Positions 7,283-14,593 of a stretch of 15,408 bases of DNA are shown piece by piece. The notes under the pieces are model-generated. The model was not told the origin of the DNA, did no database searches, and saw only the letters and a list, made by a program, of their open reading frames with translations. Source of the DNA: JBDTVS01 sp040007095. GTDB lineage: Bacteria; Acidobacteriota; Vicinamibacteria; Vicinamibacterales; CAVVIG01. Position numbers and translations under genes: made by a program. Location of the stretch: positions 1-15,408 of the forward strand of contig JBDTVS010000106.1 in the NCBI GenBank assembly GCA_040007095.1. The letters run 5' to 3'. The stretch's first letter is position 1. Every line of letters begins with the position of its first letter.

Positions 7283-8311
7283 TCAGACCTCGGGCGATGA
7301 TGAGCCCGACGCTCCTCGGGTCTCGCGTGACCGTTTGGCGAGTGCGGCGTGCGAAATCGCCGGGCCGCGACCCGGCTCGCTCCACGGGCACACTTCGATG
7401 CAGATCGCGCAGCCGCCCGTCTCGGCGAAGTACGGCACGCACTTGTCGAAGTCAACGTACCACTTCCTGGCCCCTCGCACCATCGCCTTTTCATCGTTGA
7501 TCGCGCCTGGCGGGCAGTCCATCGTGCAGCGCCGACACGTCAGACACACGTCGTCGACGCCGGCGTCGACGGGGTGTCCCACCGCGAGCGGCAAATCGGT
7601 CGCCACCGTCGCCAGCCTGAAATTCGACCCGTACTCCCGCGAGATCATCGAGCCGTGCTTGCCCAGTTGTCCGAGGCCGGCCGCGAGCGCCAGCGGGATG
7701 TGCAGGATCTCACCCGTCTTCGTATCGCCGTAGGCCTTCGCGGGCCAACCCATCGCGCGAATCCGCTCGGAGAGTTCGACGGCGATTCGCGTCACGCGCC
7801 GGTACGCGCTGAGCACCTCCCACCCGGTGATGGGCTCGGGCACGTTGACCATGATCTCGCGTTTCATCGGCAGGCCGATGCAGATCGCGTACGTGTACGG
7901 CACGCGCTCGCCGGCCATTACGGCGTGTTCGGTGATCGGTGCGACGCCGACAATACAGTCACCACCAATCGCTTTGACGAGCGCCACGATTTCCGACGAC
8001 ATGGCGCCGGGATCGGGGACCTCGCGGCGCGCCGGCGCCACCGGTCCGTTGGCGCGACGGAGTTGCCAGAGATTCCTCACGCGCTCGAGGAACAGGCCCC
8101 AGCCGAGCAACGGACCGTCCATGCCGCTGATCAGGTTGAAATGCAGATCGAGCGCCGCCCATGGTTGTGGCAGGCGCCCGAAGGCGCGGTGGAACACCGG
8201 CGTCGCCTGACGCGTCGCCGGCTCTCCAACGCCGTTGACCTGATTGCCCGACACCGGTGGCGTGCGATACCGAAACACGGGGACAGGTGGCGGCGGCGCC
8301 TTCAGCCTCAT
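7283..8311 (-). CDS. Reductive dehalogenase/QueG-family iron-sulfur protein (342 aa)
   Basis: ATG 8311 lies 28 bases after the preceding small gene; the longer frame would overlap that gene. Residues about 195-270 (GEILHIPLALAAGLGQLGKHG, ATVATDLPLA) match the core of RdhA-type corrinoid dehalogenases and related QueG enzymes. Two cluster motifs follow. C256-x2-C259-x2-C262-x3-C266 reads CLTCRRCTMDCP. C291-x9-C301-x2-C304-x3-C308 reads CVPYFAETGGCAICIEVCP, whose long first gap is typical of RdhA. No Tat signal is present, so it is cytoplasmic, as in catabolic rather than respiratory dehalogenases. Family knowledge suggests a cobalamin and two 4Fe-4S clusters. Actual dehalogenation is inferred from the family and from the phenol hydroxylase upstream. 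QueG function is less likely given the operon. Confidence 0.8.
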   Translation of the reverse strand: MRLKAPPPPVPVFRYRTPPVSGNQVNGVGEPATRQATPVFHRAFGRLPQPWAALDLHFNLISGMDGPLLGWGLFLERVRNLWQLRRANGPVAPARREVPDPGAMSSEIVALVKAIGGDCIVGVAPITEHAVMAGERVPYTYAICIGLPMKREIMVNVPEPITGWEVLSAYRRVTRIAVELSERIRAMGWPAKAYGDTKTGEILHIPLALAAGLGQLGKHGSMISREYGSNFRLATVATDLPLAVGHPVDAGVDDVCLTCRRCTMDCPPGAINDEKAMVRGARKWYVDFDKCVPYFAETGGCAICIEVCPWSEPGRGPAISHAALAKRSRETRGASGSSSPEV

Positions 8312-8339
8312 CGCGGTGCCACGCTCTTGGATTTCACCG

Positions 8340-8537
8340 TCAGTCGAGCCAGAACGGCTCGCCGGCGCCTTTCCGGCGGCGATATTTGTTGCGGACCCGG
8401 CGTCCGAGCGTGGCATTGCGCCAGGCGAACGCGGCGAGGAACGCGGCGCAGCGCAGATCGCGCCACAGCCGCCACCGCAGGCCGGGCCGTGTCTCGTGAA
8501 AACGTGCCTCGAACGTCCGGCCTTCCAGCACTGACAT
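8340..8537 (-). CDS. Small basic protein of unknown function (65 aa)
   Basis: ATG 8537 has GGAG seven bases upstream and lies 26 bases after the hydroxylase stop; its own stop is 28 bases before the iron-sulfur gene. The protein is rich in Arg and Trp (RPGLRWRLWRDLRCAAFLAA, then NKYRRRKG near the end) with one short non-polar stretch and a single Cys. I do not recognise the family. The tight operon position and good ribosome site argue that it is real. It may be an accessory factor of the dehalogenase-like protein or a membrane-associating peptide, but nothing in the sequence decides this. Confidence 0.6.
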   Translation of the reverse strand: MSVLEGRTFEARFHETRPGLRWRLWRDLRCAAFLAAFAWRNATLGRRVRNKYRRRKGAGEPFWLD

Positions 8538-8563
8538 AACGGGCTCCGGGAAGGTCGGGTGCG

Positions 8564-10114
8564 CTACTTCATGATCTTGCTGACATCGGCCGGCGAGATC
8601 ATGTCGGGCGCCGTCCAGCCGTCGAGATCGTACTCGGCCATGCACTGCTCGGCGAAGCCCTTGTAATGGGCGTTCGCGCCGGTCAACTCCGACACCATCA
8701 GCAGCTCGAACCGGATGCTCTCCTGATTGCCGAAGTAGTGCCGTTCGTACAGCTCGTGCCGCCCGCCGAACTCGGTGCCGATCGCATCCCACATGAGCTT
8801 CATCAGCTTGACGCGATCGACGGCCGAATAGCCGCCCGAGCCGCGGACGAACTGATCCAGGTACGGTCTGAGCTCCGGCACTTCGAAGTCGAGCGCGCTC
8901 GACGGCAGGTAGATGAGCGCACTGGCGAGCGTGTTCTCGATGATCTCCTTGACCTTTGGATACGCCACGCTGGCGACGATGCGATAGGCGAGACCGTAGT
9001 CGAAGTTCGGGAGCACGTAGCCGTCGGTCCACGGCACGGGCGTCCGCGCCATCGCGTCGCTCAAGCCCCAGAACGTATTCCGCCAAGCCAGCACTTCGCC
9101 GACCTGCGTCTGCACGCCGCGAAAATCCTTCGCGCCGGTCGCGTCGACGGCTTTGAGCAGCAACCCGGCGAGGAAATCCATCTTCACGGCCAGCCGTGTG
9201 CAGCCTTGCAGCATCGCCCGGTTCAGAAACCCCGAGCGGGGGAAGAAGCTGTTGACCTTCTCGAGGTCGCCGTATGCGAGGACGTTTTCCCACGGCACGA
9301 ACACGTGGTCGAAGATGATGATCGAGTCGTTCTCGTCCATCCGGCTCGAGAGCGGGTAGTCGAACGGCGTGCCCATCGTCGCCGCCATCATCTCGTACGA
9401 GGGACGGCACAGCAGTTTCAGCCCGGGCGCGTCGGTCGGCACCATACAGACGAACGCGAACGGCTTGGTCTTGATCGGCAGTGCGCCGTTGTTGGCGATG
9501 AAGTTGTAATGCGTCAGCGTCGACGTCGTCGCCACCACTTTGGCGCCGCTGATCACCAGGCCGTCGTCGCGCTCCTTGACGACGTGCATGTAGACGTCTT
9601 TCACGTCGTCGAGCGGCTTGTCGCGATCGACCGGCGGGTTGACGATGGCGTGGTTGACGAAGGTGACTTCCTCCTGCGCCTTCCGGTACCAGCGCGTCGC
9701 GTTCTCCTCGTACGGCGCATAGGCACCAGGGTTCGCGCCCATGGTCGCCAGAAACGCGGCCTTGTAGTCGGGAGTGCGGCCGATCCAGCCGTATGAAATG
9801 CGCGCGCTTTCGGCGATGGCGTCGCGCGCGGCGACCAACTCTTCGACGTTGCGCGACGCCTTGTAGTAACGGTGCGTGAATCCGCCGCTGCCGGTGTCCG
9901 TGTCGGTCGTGAGGACGGCCTGGCGCGCCGGGTCGTGCATCGCGTCGTAGAAGCGGGCGATCATCCGCGCGGTGTTACGGAACGCCGGGTGCGTCGTCAC
10001 GTCCTTGACGCGCTCGCCGTAGATCCAGATCTCGCGGCCGTCGCGAATGCTCTCGAGGTACTCGGCGCCAGTCAGCGGCCGTGTCCGCAGCACGTTCGAT
10101 GCGTCCCGGCTCAT
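8564..10114 (-). CDS. 4-hydroxyphenylacetate 3-hydroxylase (HpaB)-family FADH2-dependent monooxygenase (516 aa)
   Basis: This is the oxygenase component of a two-component flavin monooxygenase that hydroxylates phenols using FADH2 from a separate reductase. The start ATG 10114 overlaps the previous stop as ATGA, indicating translational coupling. The family signature GRTPDY gives Arg113 and Tyr117, and VNHAIVNPPVDR gives His155. Their spacing equals that of Arg100, Tyr104 and His142 in the Thermus HpaB. The flavin-site segment FDHVFVPWENVLAYGD is also present, and the length is normal. No HpaC-type flavin reductase lies in the window. Relatives act on 4-hydroxyphenylacetate, or on chlorophenols with loss of the halide (HadA/TcpA types). 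The dehalogenase-like gene in the same operon favours a halophenol, but this is inference. Confidence 0.9.
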   Translation of the reverse strand: MSRDASNVLRTRPLTGAEYLESIRDGREIWIYGERVKDVTTHPAFRNTARMIARFYDAMHDPARQAVLTTDTDTGSGGFTHRYYKASRNVEELVAARDAIAESARISYGWIGRTPDYKAAFLATMGANPGAYAPYEENATRWYRKAQEEVTFVNHAIVNPPVDRDKPLDDVKDVYMHVVKERDDGLVISGAKVVATTSTLTHYNFIANNGALPIKTKPFAFVCMVPTDAPGLKLLCRPSYEMMAATMGTPFDYPLSSRMDENDSIIIFDHVFVPWENVLAYGDLEKVNSFFPRSGFLNRAMLQGCTRLAVKMDFLAGLLLKAVDATGAKDFRGVQTQVGEVLAWRNTFWGLSDAMARTPVPWTDGYVLPNFDYGLAYRIVASVAYPKVKEIIENTLASALIYLPSSALDFEVPELRPYLDQFVRGSGGYSAVDRVKLMKLMWDAIGTEFGGRHELYERHYFGNQESIRFELLMVSELTGANAHYKGFAEQCMAEYDLDGWTAPDMISPADVSKIMK

Positions 10115-10627
10115 CGTCGTCCCTCGCAGGCCTCGCCGCAGGCGGGGTAGTGGTTCTTGATGGCGAAGTCGAGGCTCGTCAGGATCTCGGTGACGTGCGG
10201 CCGCGCAGACGGCATCGTCGGAATACTACTCCAGTAGAGCGTGCCGCCGGGCCGCACGAGAAACAGGCCCGGCTCTGAAAAGAGCGCCGGCTCTTCGACG
10301 CCCGGGCCCGTCTGGCCTCGGGTGGTCGAGATGAAGAGTCGCCACCGGCACGCGTGGTCGATGGCCAGGCCGTAGTCGACGTTCAGATGCTGCAGGCTCC
10401 AAATGGCCTTCGCCTCCTCGGCACGCTCTCGCATGTCCGAGCTCGCGAGGATGACGCCGACGCCGCGCCTGCCGAATTCGTCGGCCATCCCCGTCGAGCT
10501 CGGTGAGAGACCGGCGGCGGATCAGACAGTGCAGGCCGCGGGAGAAGACGACCATCGTGAAGTCCTCGGCCGCTCGTCCGGGAGCCGGAAGCGCCGCAAA
10601 TGACTCGTGGGATGATAGGCATCTCAT
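10111..10627 (-). pseudogene. Peroxiredoxin-like (AhpC/TSA) gene, frame-shifted and with altered active site
   Basis: The C-terminal part (from about 10488 to the TGA at 10113-10111) matches a peroxiredoxin-like family, with EEPALFSEPGLFLVRPGGTL and a YGLAIDHACRW segment. The N-terminal part, DFTMVVFSRGLHCLIRR, is in another frame. Removing one G from the four-G run (C-run 10489-10492 on the plus strand) joins them as LTELDG-MADEFGRRGV. In this family the active site is usually RGLHCPIC; here it is CLIR, so the second Cys is lost even with the frame repaired. The frame shift may be a sequencing error, but the Cys loss is separate. The N-terminus from ATG 10627 is short and lies only 33 bases from the divergent membrane-protein gene. 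It overlaps the hydroxylase start by four bases. Confidence 0.65.
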
Positions 10628-10660
10628 GCGTTGGCGTCAGCCTCGGCAGATCAGGGAATC

Positions 10661-11317
10661 ATGACGGCGTGGCAGCAGTGGCTCGATCGTCCGGAGAAAT
10701 TCTGGTTCCGCGCTGTCCTGTTTCAGATTCATTTCTGGGTGGGCGCCGCGGTTGGCGCCTACCTCTTCCTATTGAGCCTGTCCGGCAGCGCCATTGTATA
10801 CCGGAACGAGCTGGCGGGAAGGGTGCCCATTGAGCGGCTGGTGGACTTTCACGCGAATCTGCTCGGCGGCAAGACCGGCCGGATGGTCAACGGCATCGGC
10901 GCGATCAGTCTGCTGGTGCTGTGCGTGACCGGTGCGGTCATCTGGTGGCCGGGGACCAGGCACTGGCGCCGAAGCCTGACGGTCGACTGGCGGACGAGTT
11001 TCGCGCGGGTCAACTGGGATTTGCACAGCGCGCTGGGCTTCTGGGCATTTCCGTTCGTCATCGTCTGGGCCGTCTCCGGGACATACTTTGCGTTTCCCCA
11101 GTTGTTCAACACTCTGCTCGTGTTTGACCCGAACGATCGTTTTACCGACGCGGCTCTGTTCTGGCTGGCTCAGCTGCACTTCGGCAGATTCGGTGGGCTG
11201 GCCCAAGTGGTGTGGGCGGCTTTCGGTCTGGTTCCGGCCGTGCTCGCGTTCACCGGCGTCTTCATCTGCTGCCGCCGCGTCATCTTCCACAAGCCCTCGA
11301 ACCCCAAGAGCCCATAG
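10661..11317 (+). CDS. PepSY-associated transmembrane protein, shortened (218 aa)
   Basis: I chose ATG 10661; the frame also opens at TTG 10631 but without added homology. The protein has about four membrane segments: ALFQ-type helix 18-46 (RAVLFQIHFWVGAAVGAYLF), 77-97 ending GAVIWWPG, 121-147 (LHSALGFWAFPFVIVWAVSG) and 180-204. The conserved histidines His24, His64, His122 and His173 lie in or next to helices, as in PepSY-TM proteins that may bind heme or reduce ferric siderophores. Between YRNEL (residue 51) and the HANLL motif (64) only about a dozen residues remain. Full-size relatives have a periplasmic stretch of many tens of residues there, so the loop domain is missing. The stop abuts the stop of the convergent DUF3179 gene with no gap. 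Confidence 0.82.
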   Translation: MTAWQQWLDRPEKFWFRAVLFQIHFWVGAAVGAYLFLLSLSGSAIVYRNELAGRVPIERLVDFHANLLGGKTGRMVNGIGAISLLVLCVTGAVIWWPGTRHWRRSLTVDWRTSFARVNWDLHSALGFWAFPFVIVWAVSGTYFAFPQLFNTLLVFDPNDRFTDAALFWLAQLHFGRFGGLAQVVWAAFGLVPAVLAFTGVFICCRRVIFHKPSNPKSP

Positions 11318-12733
11318 CTACTGGATCAGCTGGGTGTCCGGATGCTGCGCGAACCAAGCGAACCAGAACGATCGATGCGCGGGCACTCGCGGCAGAACGA
11401 GCGATGGATCTTGCGCCGACTGTAGTTGACTCTCTTTCACGACCCACTGATGTCCATCGGCATCGACCAGGTGGTCGTCGTCTGCACCGGCCGTAAAGAC
11501 GTGTGAGCCGGCCGCGTAAACGCGGTTGGCGCCGGCGGCGGTCGTCACGACAGCGAGCGGAGGATTTGCGGCCGGCACCTGATACACGCGATGCGCCTGC
11601 AGAAACCGCGCGGCAATCGCCAGCGGCTTCGCGCCCACGGCGCCGGCCGGCCTCGCCACGAGTACTTCGTCCTTGTTGCGCAGGCGATCGTCGAACTTCG
11701 CCACCTGGAACATCAATCGATCGGTGGCGAAGTAGTCGTGGTACGCCGCGCCCTCGGAATAATCGCGCGTGTATCCGGTGTCGAGCGACAGGACGGTCGT
11801 CTCGGGATGCTCGCGCCGCCACTCGGCCCACGTCGTCGTCACGACAGACAGCAGCGACAGGTGAAGACCCGTTCCGACGAGCGGGCCGATGACCGGCGTG
11901 CCGTCGAGGCTCGACCAGAGGCTGTGCGTATCGCGGTCGAACATCAGCTTGTTCGAGTTGTAGAGCAGCCCGCTCGTGCCGAACGTGTAGGTCATCCCGC
12001 CGACGCGGTTGTTGTAGGGGATGACCGTGCCGCACAGCGTACAGTAGACCAGCGTGATGTCGGTGCCGCCCACGCGGTCGAGCGCCAGTTCGTGCCACGC
12101 GAGGATCCGCTTCGGGTACGCACGCGCCTCGCCGCCCTGGTCCACGCCGAAGACGATGTTGCTGTCCCGCAGGTACGTCGCTGCGCTCGCGGGAATGTGC
12201 TTCGGGCTCTTGAGCGGAGGGATGCCGTTGACCGTGACGCCGCCCCAGTCCACCTGATCGAGCCGGATGGAGGTCTTGAGCGGTTCCTTGAAAAACTCCT
12301 CGAAGCGCGGGTCGATGGAGGCGTACAGCGCGCCTTTGAACGCGCCGTAACCGGGATGCGGATCGTACGGCTGGTTCCAGAGCCAGTCGCGCCATTGCGC
12401 GAGGTTGTCGCCGAACCGCTGGCCGGTCTGCTGTGCGAGAAACTGCATGAGGCGCTCGTAGCGGACGAGGCCCAGCGGATTGCCGAGCGCACCACGCCGC
12501 ATCATCTCGGCCTGGTCGAGAATCATGCCGGCGTAGCCGTTTTTCCAGCCGGCCGCGATTTCGGAGAGGGCCGCATCGCCCACCGCGGGGTTGAGCGACA
12601 CGGCCCGGAAGAAGAGATCGATGGTGGGCAGCGGCGCGGCGAGTTGCGCGCGCGCCGGCGTTCCACGCGCGGCCCAGGGCCCTGCGACCAGCAGTCCGGC
12701 GAACAGAGCCCCCAGGCCGGCGTGTCGGAACAT
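11318..12733 (-). CDS. Exported DUF3179 protein, Cys form (471 aa)
   Basis: ATG 12733 follows CGGAGG by five bases. Residues 1-30 are a signal peptide ending ARAQ. The DUF3179 domain covers about residues 165-465: GGEARAYPKRILAWHE, then VYCTLCGT with Cys231 and Cys234, FGTSGLLYNSNKLMFDRDTH, SLWSSLDGTPVIGPL, a TWAEWRREHPETTVLSLDT segment, and the end SFWFAWFAQHPDTQL. The biochemical role of this family is not known to me. The CxxC suggests metal binding or thiol redox chemistry. It is the last gene of a three-gene operon under a candidate ECF promoter. It is the internal Cys counterpart of the candidate selenoprotein at the left edge of the window. Confidence 0.9.
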   Translation of the reverse strand: MFRHAGLGALFAGLLVAGPWAARGTPARAQLAAPLPTIDLFFRAVSLNPAVGDAALSEIAAGWKNGYAGMILDQAEMMRRGALGNPLGLVRYERLMQFLAQQTGQRFGDNLAQWRDWLWNQPYDPHPGYGAFKGALYASIDPRFEEFFKEPLKTSIRLDQVDWGGVTVNGIPPLKSPKHIPASAATYLRDSNIVFGVDQGGEARAYPKRILAWHELALDRVGGTDITLVYCTLCGTVIPYNNRVGGMTYTFGTSGLLYNSNKLMFDRDTHSLWSSLDGTPVIGPLVGTGLHLSLLSVVTTTWAEWRREHPETTVLSLDTGYTRDYSEGAAYHDYFATDRLMFQVAKFDDRLRNKDEVLVARPAGAVGAKPLAIAARFLQAHRVYQVPAANPPLAVVTTAAGANRVYAAGSHVFTAGADDDHLVDADGHQWVVKESQLQSAQDPSLVLPRVPAHRSFWFAWFAQHPDTQLIQ

Positions 12734-12744
12734 CCGAACCTCCG

Positions 12745-13092
12745 TTACTTCTTCGCCATGCCCATCGTCACCGACTTGACCATCAGGGTCGTGCCGGTGA
12801 CATCACCGGTGACCTTGGCCATCTTACCGGCGAGCATGCCGAGTTCCATTTTGTCCTTGTCGTTCGACGTCTTCAGCGTGTACGCCTTGTCGCCGACGAC
12901 GAGCGCGTAGTCGGCGCCTTCCTTGACGCACGCCTTCGTGCACGCCTCGCCGTCCTTCATCATGTGCTTGACGCCGCACTTTGCGTCGCCCACGGTGCCT
13001 TCGAGCGTCATGGTGGCGGCGCGCAGCGTAGCTGCGCCGCTCACGGCGAACACGCCGGCAAGCACGATGGCTCCGATACTGGTCTTCTTCAT
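12745..13092 (-). CDS. Small exported Cys-containing protein (115 aa, DUF5818-like)
   Basis: I chose ATG 13092, with AGGAGA seven bases upstream, over the longer frame. A signal peptide (MKKTSIGAIVLAGVFAVSGA) ends near residue 26. The mature part is a small beta-rich domain: TLEGTVGDAKCGVKH, then a Cys pair in GEACTKACVKEGADYALVVG, and KVTGDVTGTTLMVKSVTM at the end. This pattern is common in Acidobacteria next to other exported proteins and resembles DUF5818. The Cys-His cluster (one CGVKH, one CxxxC) could bind a metal ion, which is inference. It lies 29 bases after the DUF1223 gene and 11 bases before the DUF3179 gene, so all three form one operon. Confidence 0.75.
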   Translation of the reverse strand: MKKTSIGAIVLAGVFAVSGAATLRAATMTLEGTVGDAKCGVKHMMKDGEACTKACVKEGADYALVVGDKAYTLKTSNDKDKMELGMLAGKMAKVTGDVTGTTLMVKSVTMGMAKK

Positions 13093-13121
13093 ACGCACTC
13101 TCCTTGTCATGATGGACGATT

Positions 13122-13967
13122 CTAGCTAATGGGCGCCGACCCGGCGCCGACGATGCGGCGGCTGTGCCGTTCCTGCAGCAGGGCGATGACCTTGAGCGTG
13201 TGGATGTCCCAGTCGGCGCCAAGCGGCACGGCCACGGTCTTCGCGAACGTCGCGGCCGGCGGCTGCAGTGAGCCGAGCGTCGTCAGCGTGCGGACGACCG
13301 CGCTGTGCGTGAGCGTGCGGCCGCGGTTTTCTCCGCGGCGCACGTCGCTCGTCAGTGCATCTTGCGTCAACCCGATGAGCACGTCGGCGCGTTCGCGGAG
13401 CGCGAGACCCTTCGGCAGGCCGAACCGCAGCCGCACGGTCAGCCGTCCGTCGTCCACCGGTGATGCGGAGACGTCGATGGCCGCTTTCGGAAGTCGCGCA
13501 GCGCTCGCAAGAGCTCGACGAACCGCGGGGACATCGCTGCCGACGGCTTCGAACTGTCCGTCGACGACAAGCTGCGGTGTGTAGATGCTGTTGGTTCGAA
13601 ATACGCCCTGGTATTCGCTCTGCCGGCTGGAGAACGCCGGCGACGAGAACGGATCGCGCCAGCCGAGGTGATTCCAGTAGTCCACGTGCTCGCCGAGGCC
13701 AAGGACTACGGTGTTGCCGAATGGCTCGCGCACCAATCGGCGCAGCACCTCGTCGGCGGCCGGACAACTCGAGCACCCTTCGGAGGTGAACAGCTCAGCG
13801 ACAACGACGGCCGGTTCCGTCGTGCCCGCTGGTTCGGCATCGGTCCACGGATCGCTGTCGGCGGACCGGTGGCCCGCCCGAAGGGTGGCCGCCCAGAACA
13901 GGACGCCCGCCGCGGCCAACGACAGCCCCACGATGACGACGGACCGTCGGAAGACGAGTGGTGTCAT
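13122..13967 (-). CDS. DUF1223 thioredoxin-like exported protein (281 aa)
   Basis: I chose ATG 13967, which opens a membrane/signal segment (residues about 8-27) and lies just downstream of a candidate ECF promoter. The longer frame runs into the promoter and the divergent gene. The DUF1223 signature VVVAELFTSEGCSSCPAADE gives a CxxC pair at Cys65 and Cys68. It continues with GEHVDYWNHLGWRDPFSSPA, the TPQLVVDG cis-Pro region near residues 130-150, and a C-terminal beta domain. These proteins have a thioredoxin-like fold; their substrate is unknown. As first gene of the operon and neighbour of the sigma/anti-sigma pair, it is probably part of an envelope oxidative or metal stress response. Confidence 0.86.
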   Translation of the reverse strand: MTPLVFRRSVVIVGLSLAAAGVLFWAATLRAGHRSADSDPWTDAEPAGTTEPAVVVAELFTSEGCSSCPAADEVLRRLVREPFGNTVVLGLGEHVDYWNHLGWRDPFSSPAFSSRQSEYQGVFRTNSIYTPQLVVDGQFEAVGSDVPAVRRALASAARLPKAAIDVSASPVDDGRLTVRLRFGLPKGLALRERADVLIGLTQDALTSDVRRGENRGRTLTHSAVVRTLTTLGSLQPPAATFAKTVAVPLGADWDIHTLKVIALLQERHSRRIVGAGSAPIS

Positions 13968-13983
13968 GGCCTCGACAGGTATA

Positions 13984-14009
13984 TTCGCGGGACCAGGTGC
14001 AAAGGTTAC
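13984..14009 (-). promoter_or_regulatory. Candidate ECF (ECF16/SigF-type) promoter for the DUF1223 operon
   Basis: On the minus strand, GTAACC (14009-14004) is followed after exactly 16 bases by CGAATA (13987-13982). As I recall, SigF of Caulobacter, the type system with an NrsF (DUF1109) anti-sigma, uses GTAACC-N16-CGAA. Transcription would start about 8-10 bases before ATG 13967. It lies between the operon and the divergent sigma gene of that class. Confidence 0.72.
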
Positions 14010-14026
14010 GCGTCTGACGTGGGAGA

Positions 14027-14593
14027 ATGGAAAAAGTGCTGAACGGCGCCGATCTTGATGCGCTGATGGCGCGCGTGCAGGCGGGCGACCACGAGGCCTA
14101 CGAGGCGCTTCTCGACGACCTGCTGCCACGCGTACGCCAGCTCGTCGTCCGGCAGCGAGGCTTCCTGGGCCCAGTCGCGGTCGACGACCTGGTGCAGGAG
14201 ATCCTGCTCTCCGTGCACGCGGCCCGCGCCACGTATATCCCCGGGCGACCGTTTTTGCCGTGGCTGCACGCCATCGCGAGAAATCGCCTCGCCGACGCAG
14301 CGCGGCGCCATGCCCGGGTCAGCGCGCACGAAGTCGTCGTCGACGCGCTCGACGTAACCTTTCCGGGCGAGGATCCGAATCTTGAGAGTGAGGGGTACCG
14401 CGATCCTCAGGCCTTGACCCAGGCCGTCGGGGCGCTTCCCCCCGGACAGCGCTCGGCGATCGAACTGCTGAAGCTGCAGGGACTGTCGCTGAAGGAAGCC
14501 GCGCGGGCGAGCGGCACGTCCGTCGGCGCGCTCAAGGTGGCGACGCATCGTGCGATGATCGCGCTCAGGAAGAGTCTGAAAGATGCTGGCTAA
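14027..14593 (+). CDS. ECF RNA polymerase sigma factor (188 aa, ECF16-like)
   Basis: Region 2 (residues about 12-90) includes DHEAYEALLDDLLPRVRQLV, the VDDLVQEILLSVH segment and FLPWLHAIARNRLADAARR. Region 4 (about 128-182) includes LPPGQRSAIELLKLQGLSL and the helix-turn-helix ASGTSVGALKVATHRAM. The size is typical for an ECF factor. GGGAG lies only one base before ATG 14027, so GTG 14036 (ten bases away) could be the true start. The next gene, a DUF1109/NrsF-like membrane protein, overlaps the 3' end by 11 bases, which places this sigma factor in the ECF16 class. It is divergent from the DUF1223 operon, whose promoter fits that class. Confidence 0.93.
   Translation: MEKVLNGADLDALMARVQAGDHEAYEALLDDLLPRVRQLVVRQRGFLGPVAVDDLVQEILLSVHAARATYIPGRPFLPWLHAIARNRLADAARRHARVSAHEVVVDALDVTFPGEDPNLESEGYRDPQALTQAVGALPPGQRSAIELLKLQGLSLKEAARASGTSVGALKVATHRAMIALRKSLKDAG
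14354..14379 (+). promoter_or_regulatory. Second GTAACC-N16-CGAA element, inside the sigma gene
   Basis: GTAACC at 14354-14359 and CGAA at 14376-14379 are separated by exactly 16 bases, on the plus strand within the linker-coding part of the sigma gene. Both this copy and the one in the divergent spacer continue TTT after GTAACC and have T after CGAA. It could drive extra anti-sigma transcript as feedback. It may also be a coding coincidence. Confidence 0.4.

Noticed and set aside
8666..9796. Long plus-strand open frame opposite the hydroxylase
   Set aside because: It mirrors the codon pattern of HpaB on the other strand and has Arg/His/Val-rich, low-information content.
11591..12910. Plus-strand 439-codon open frame opposite the DUF3179 gene
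   Set aside because: It is antisense to two well-supported genes and has no motif; high GC makes such frames common.
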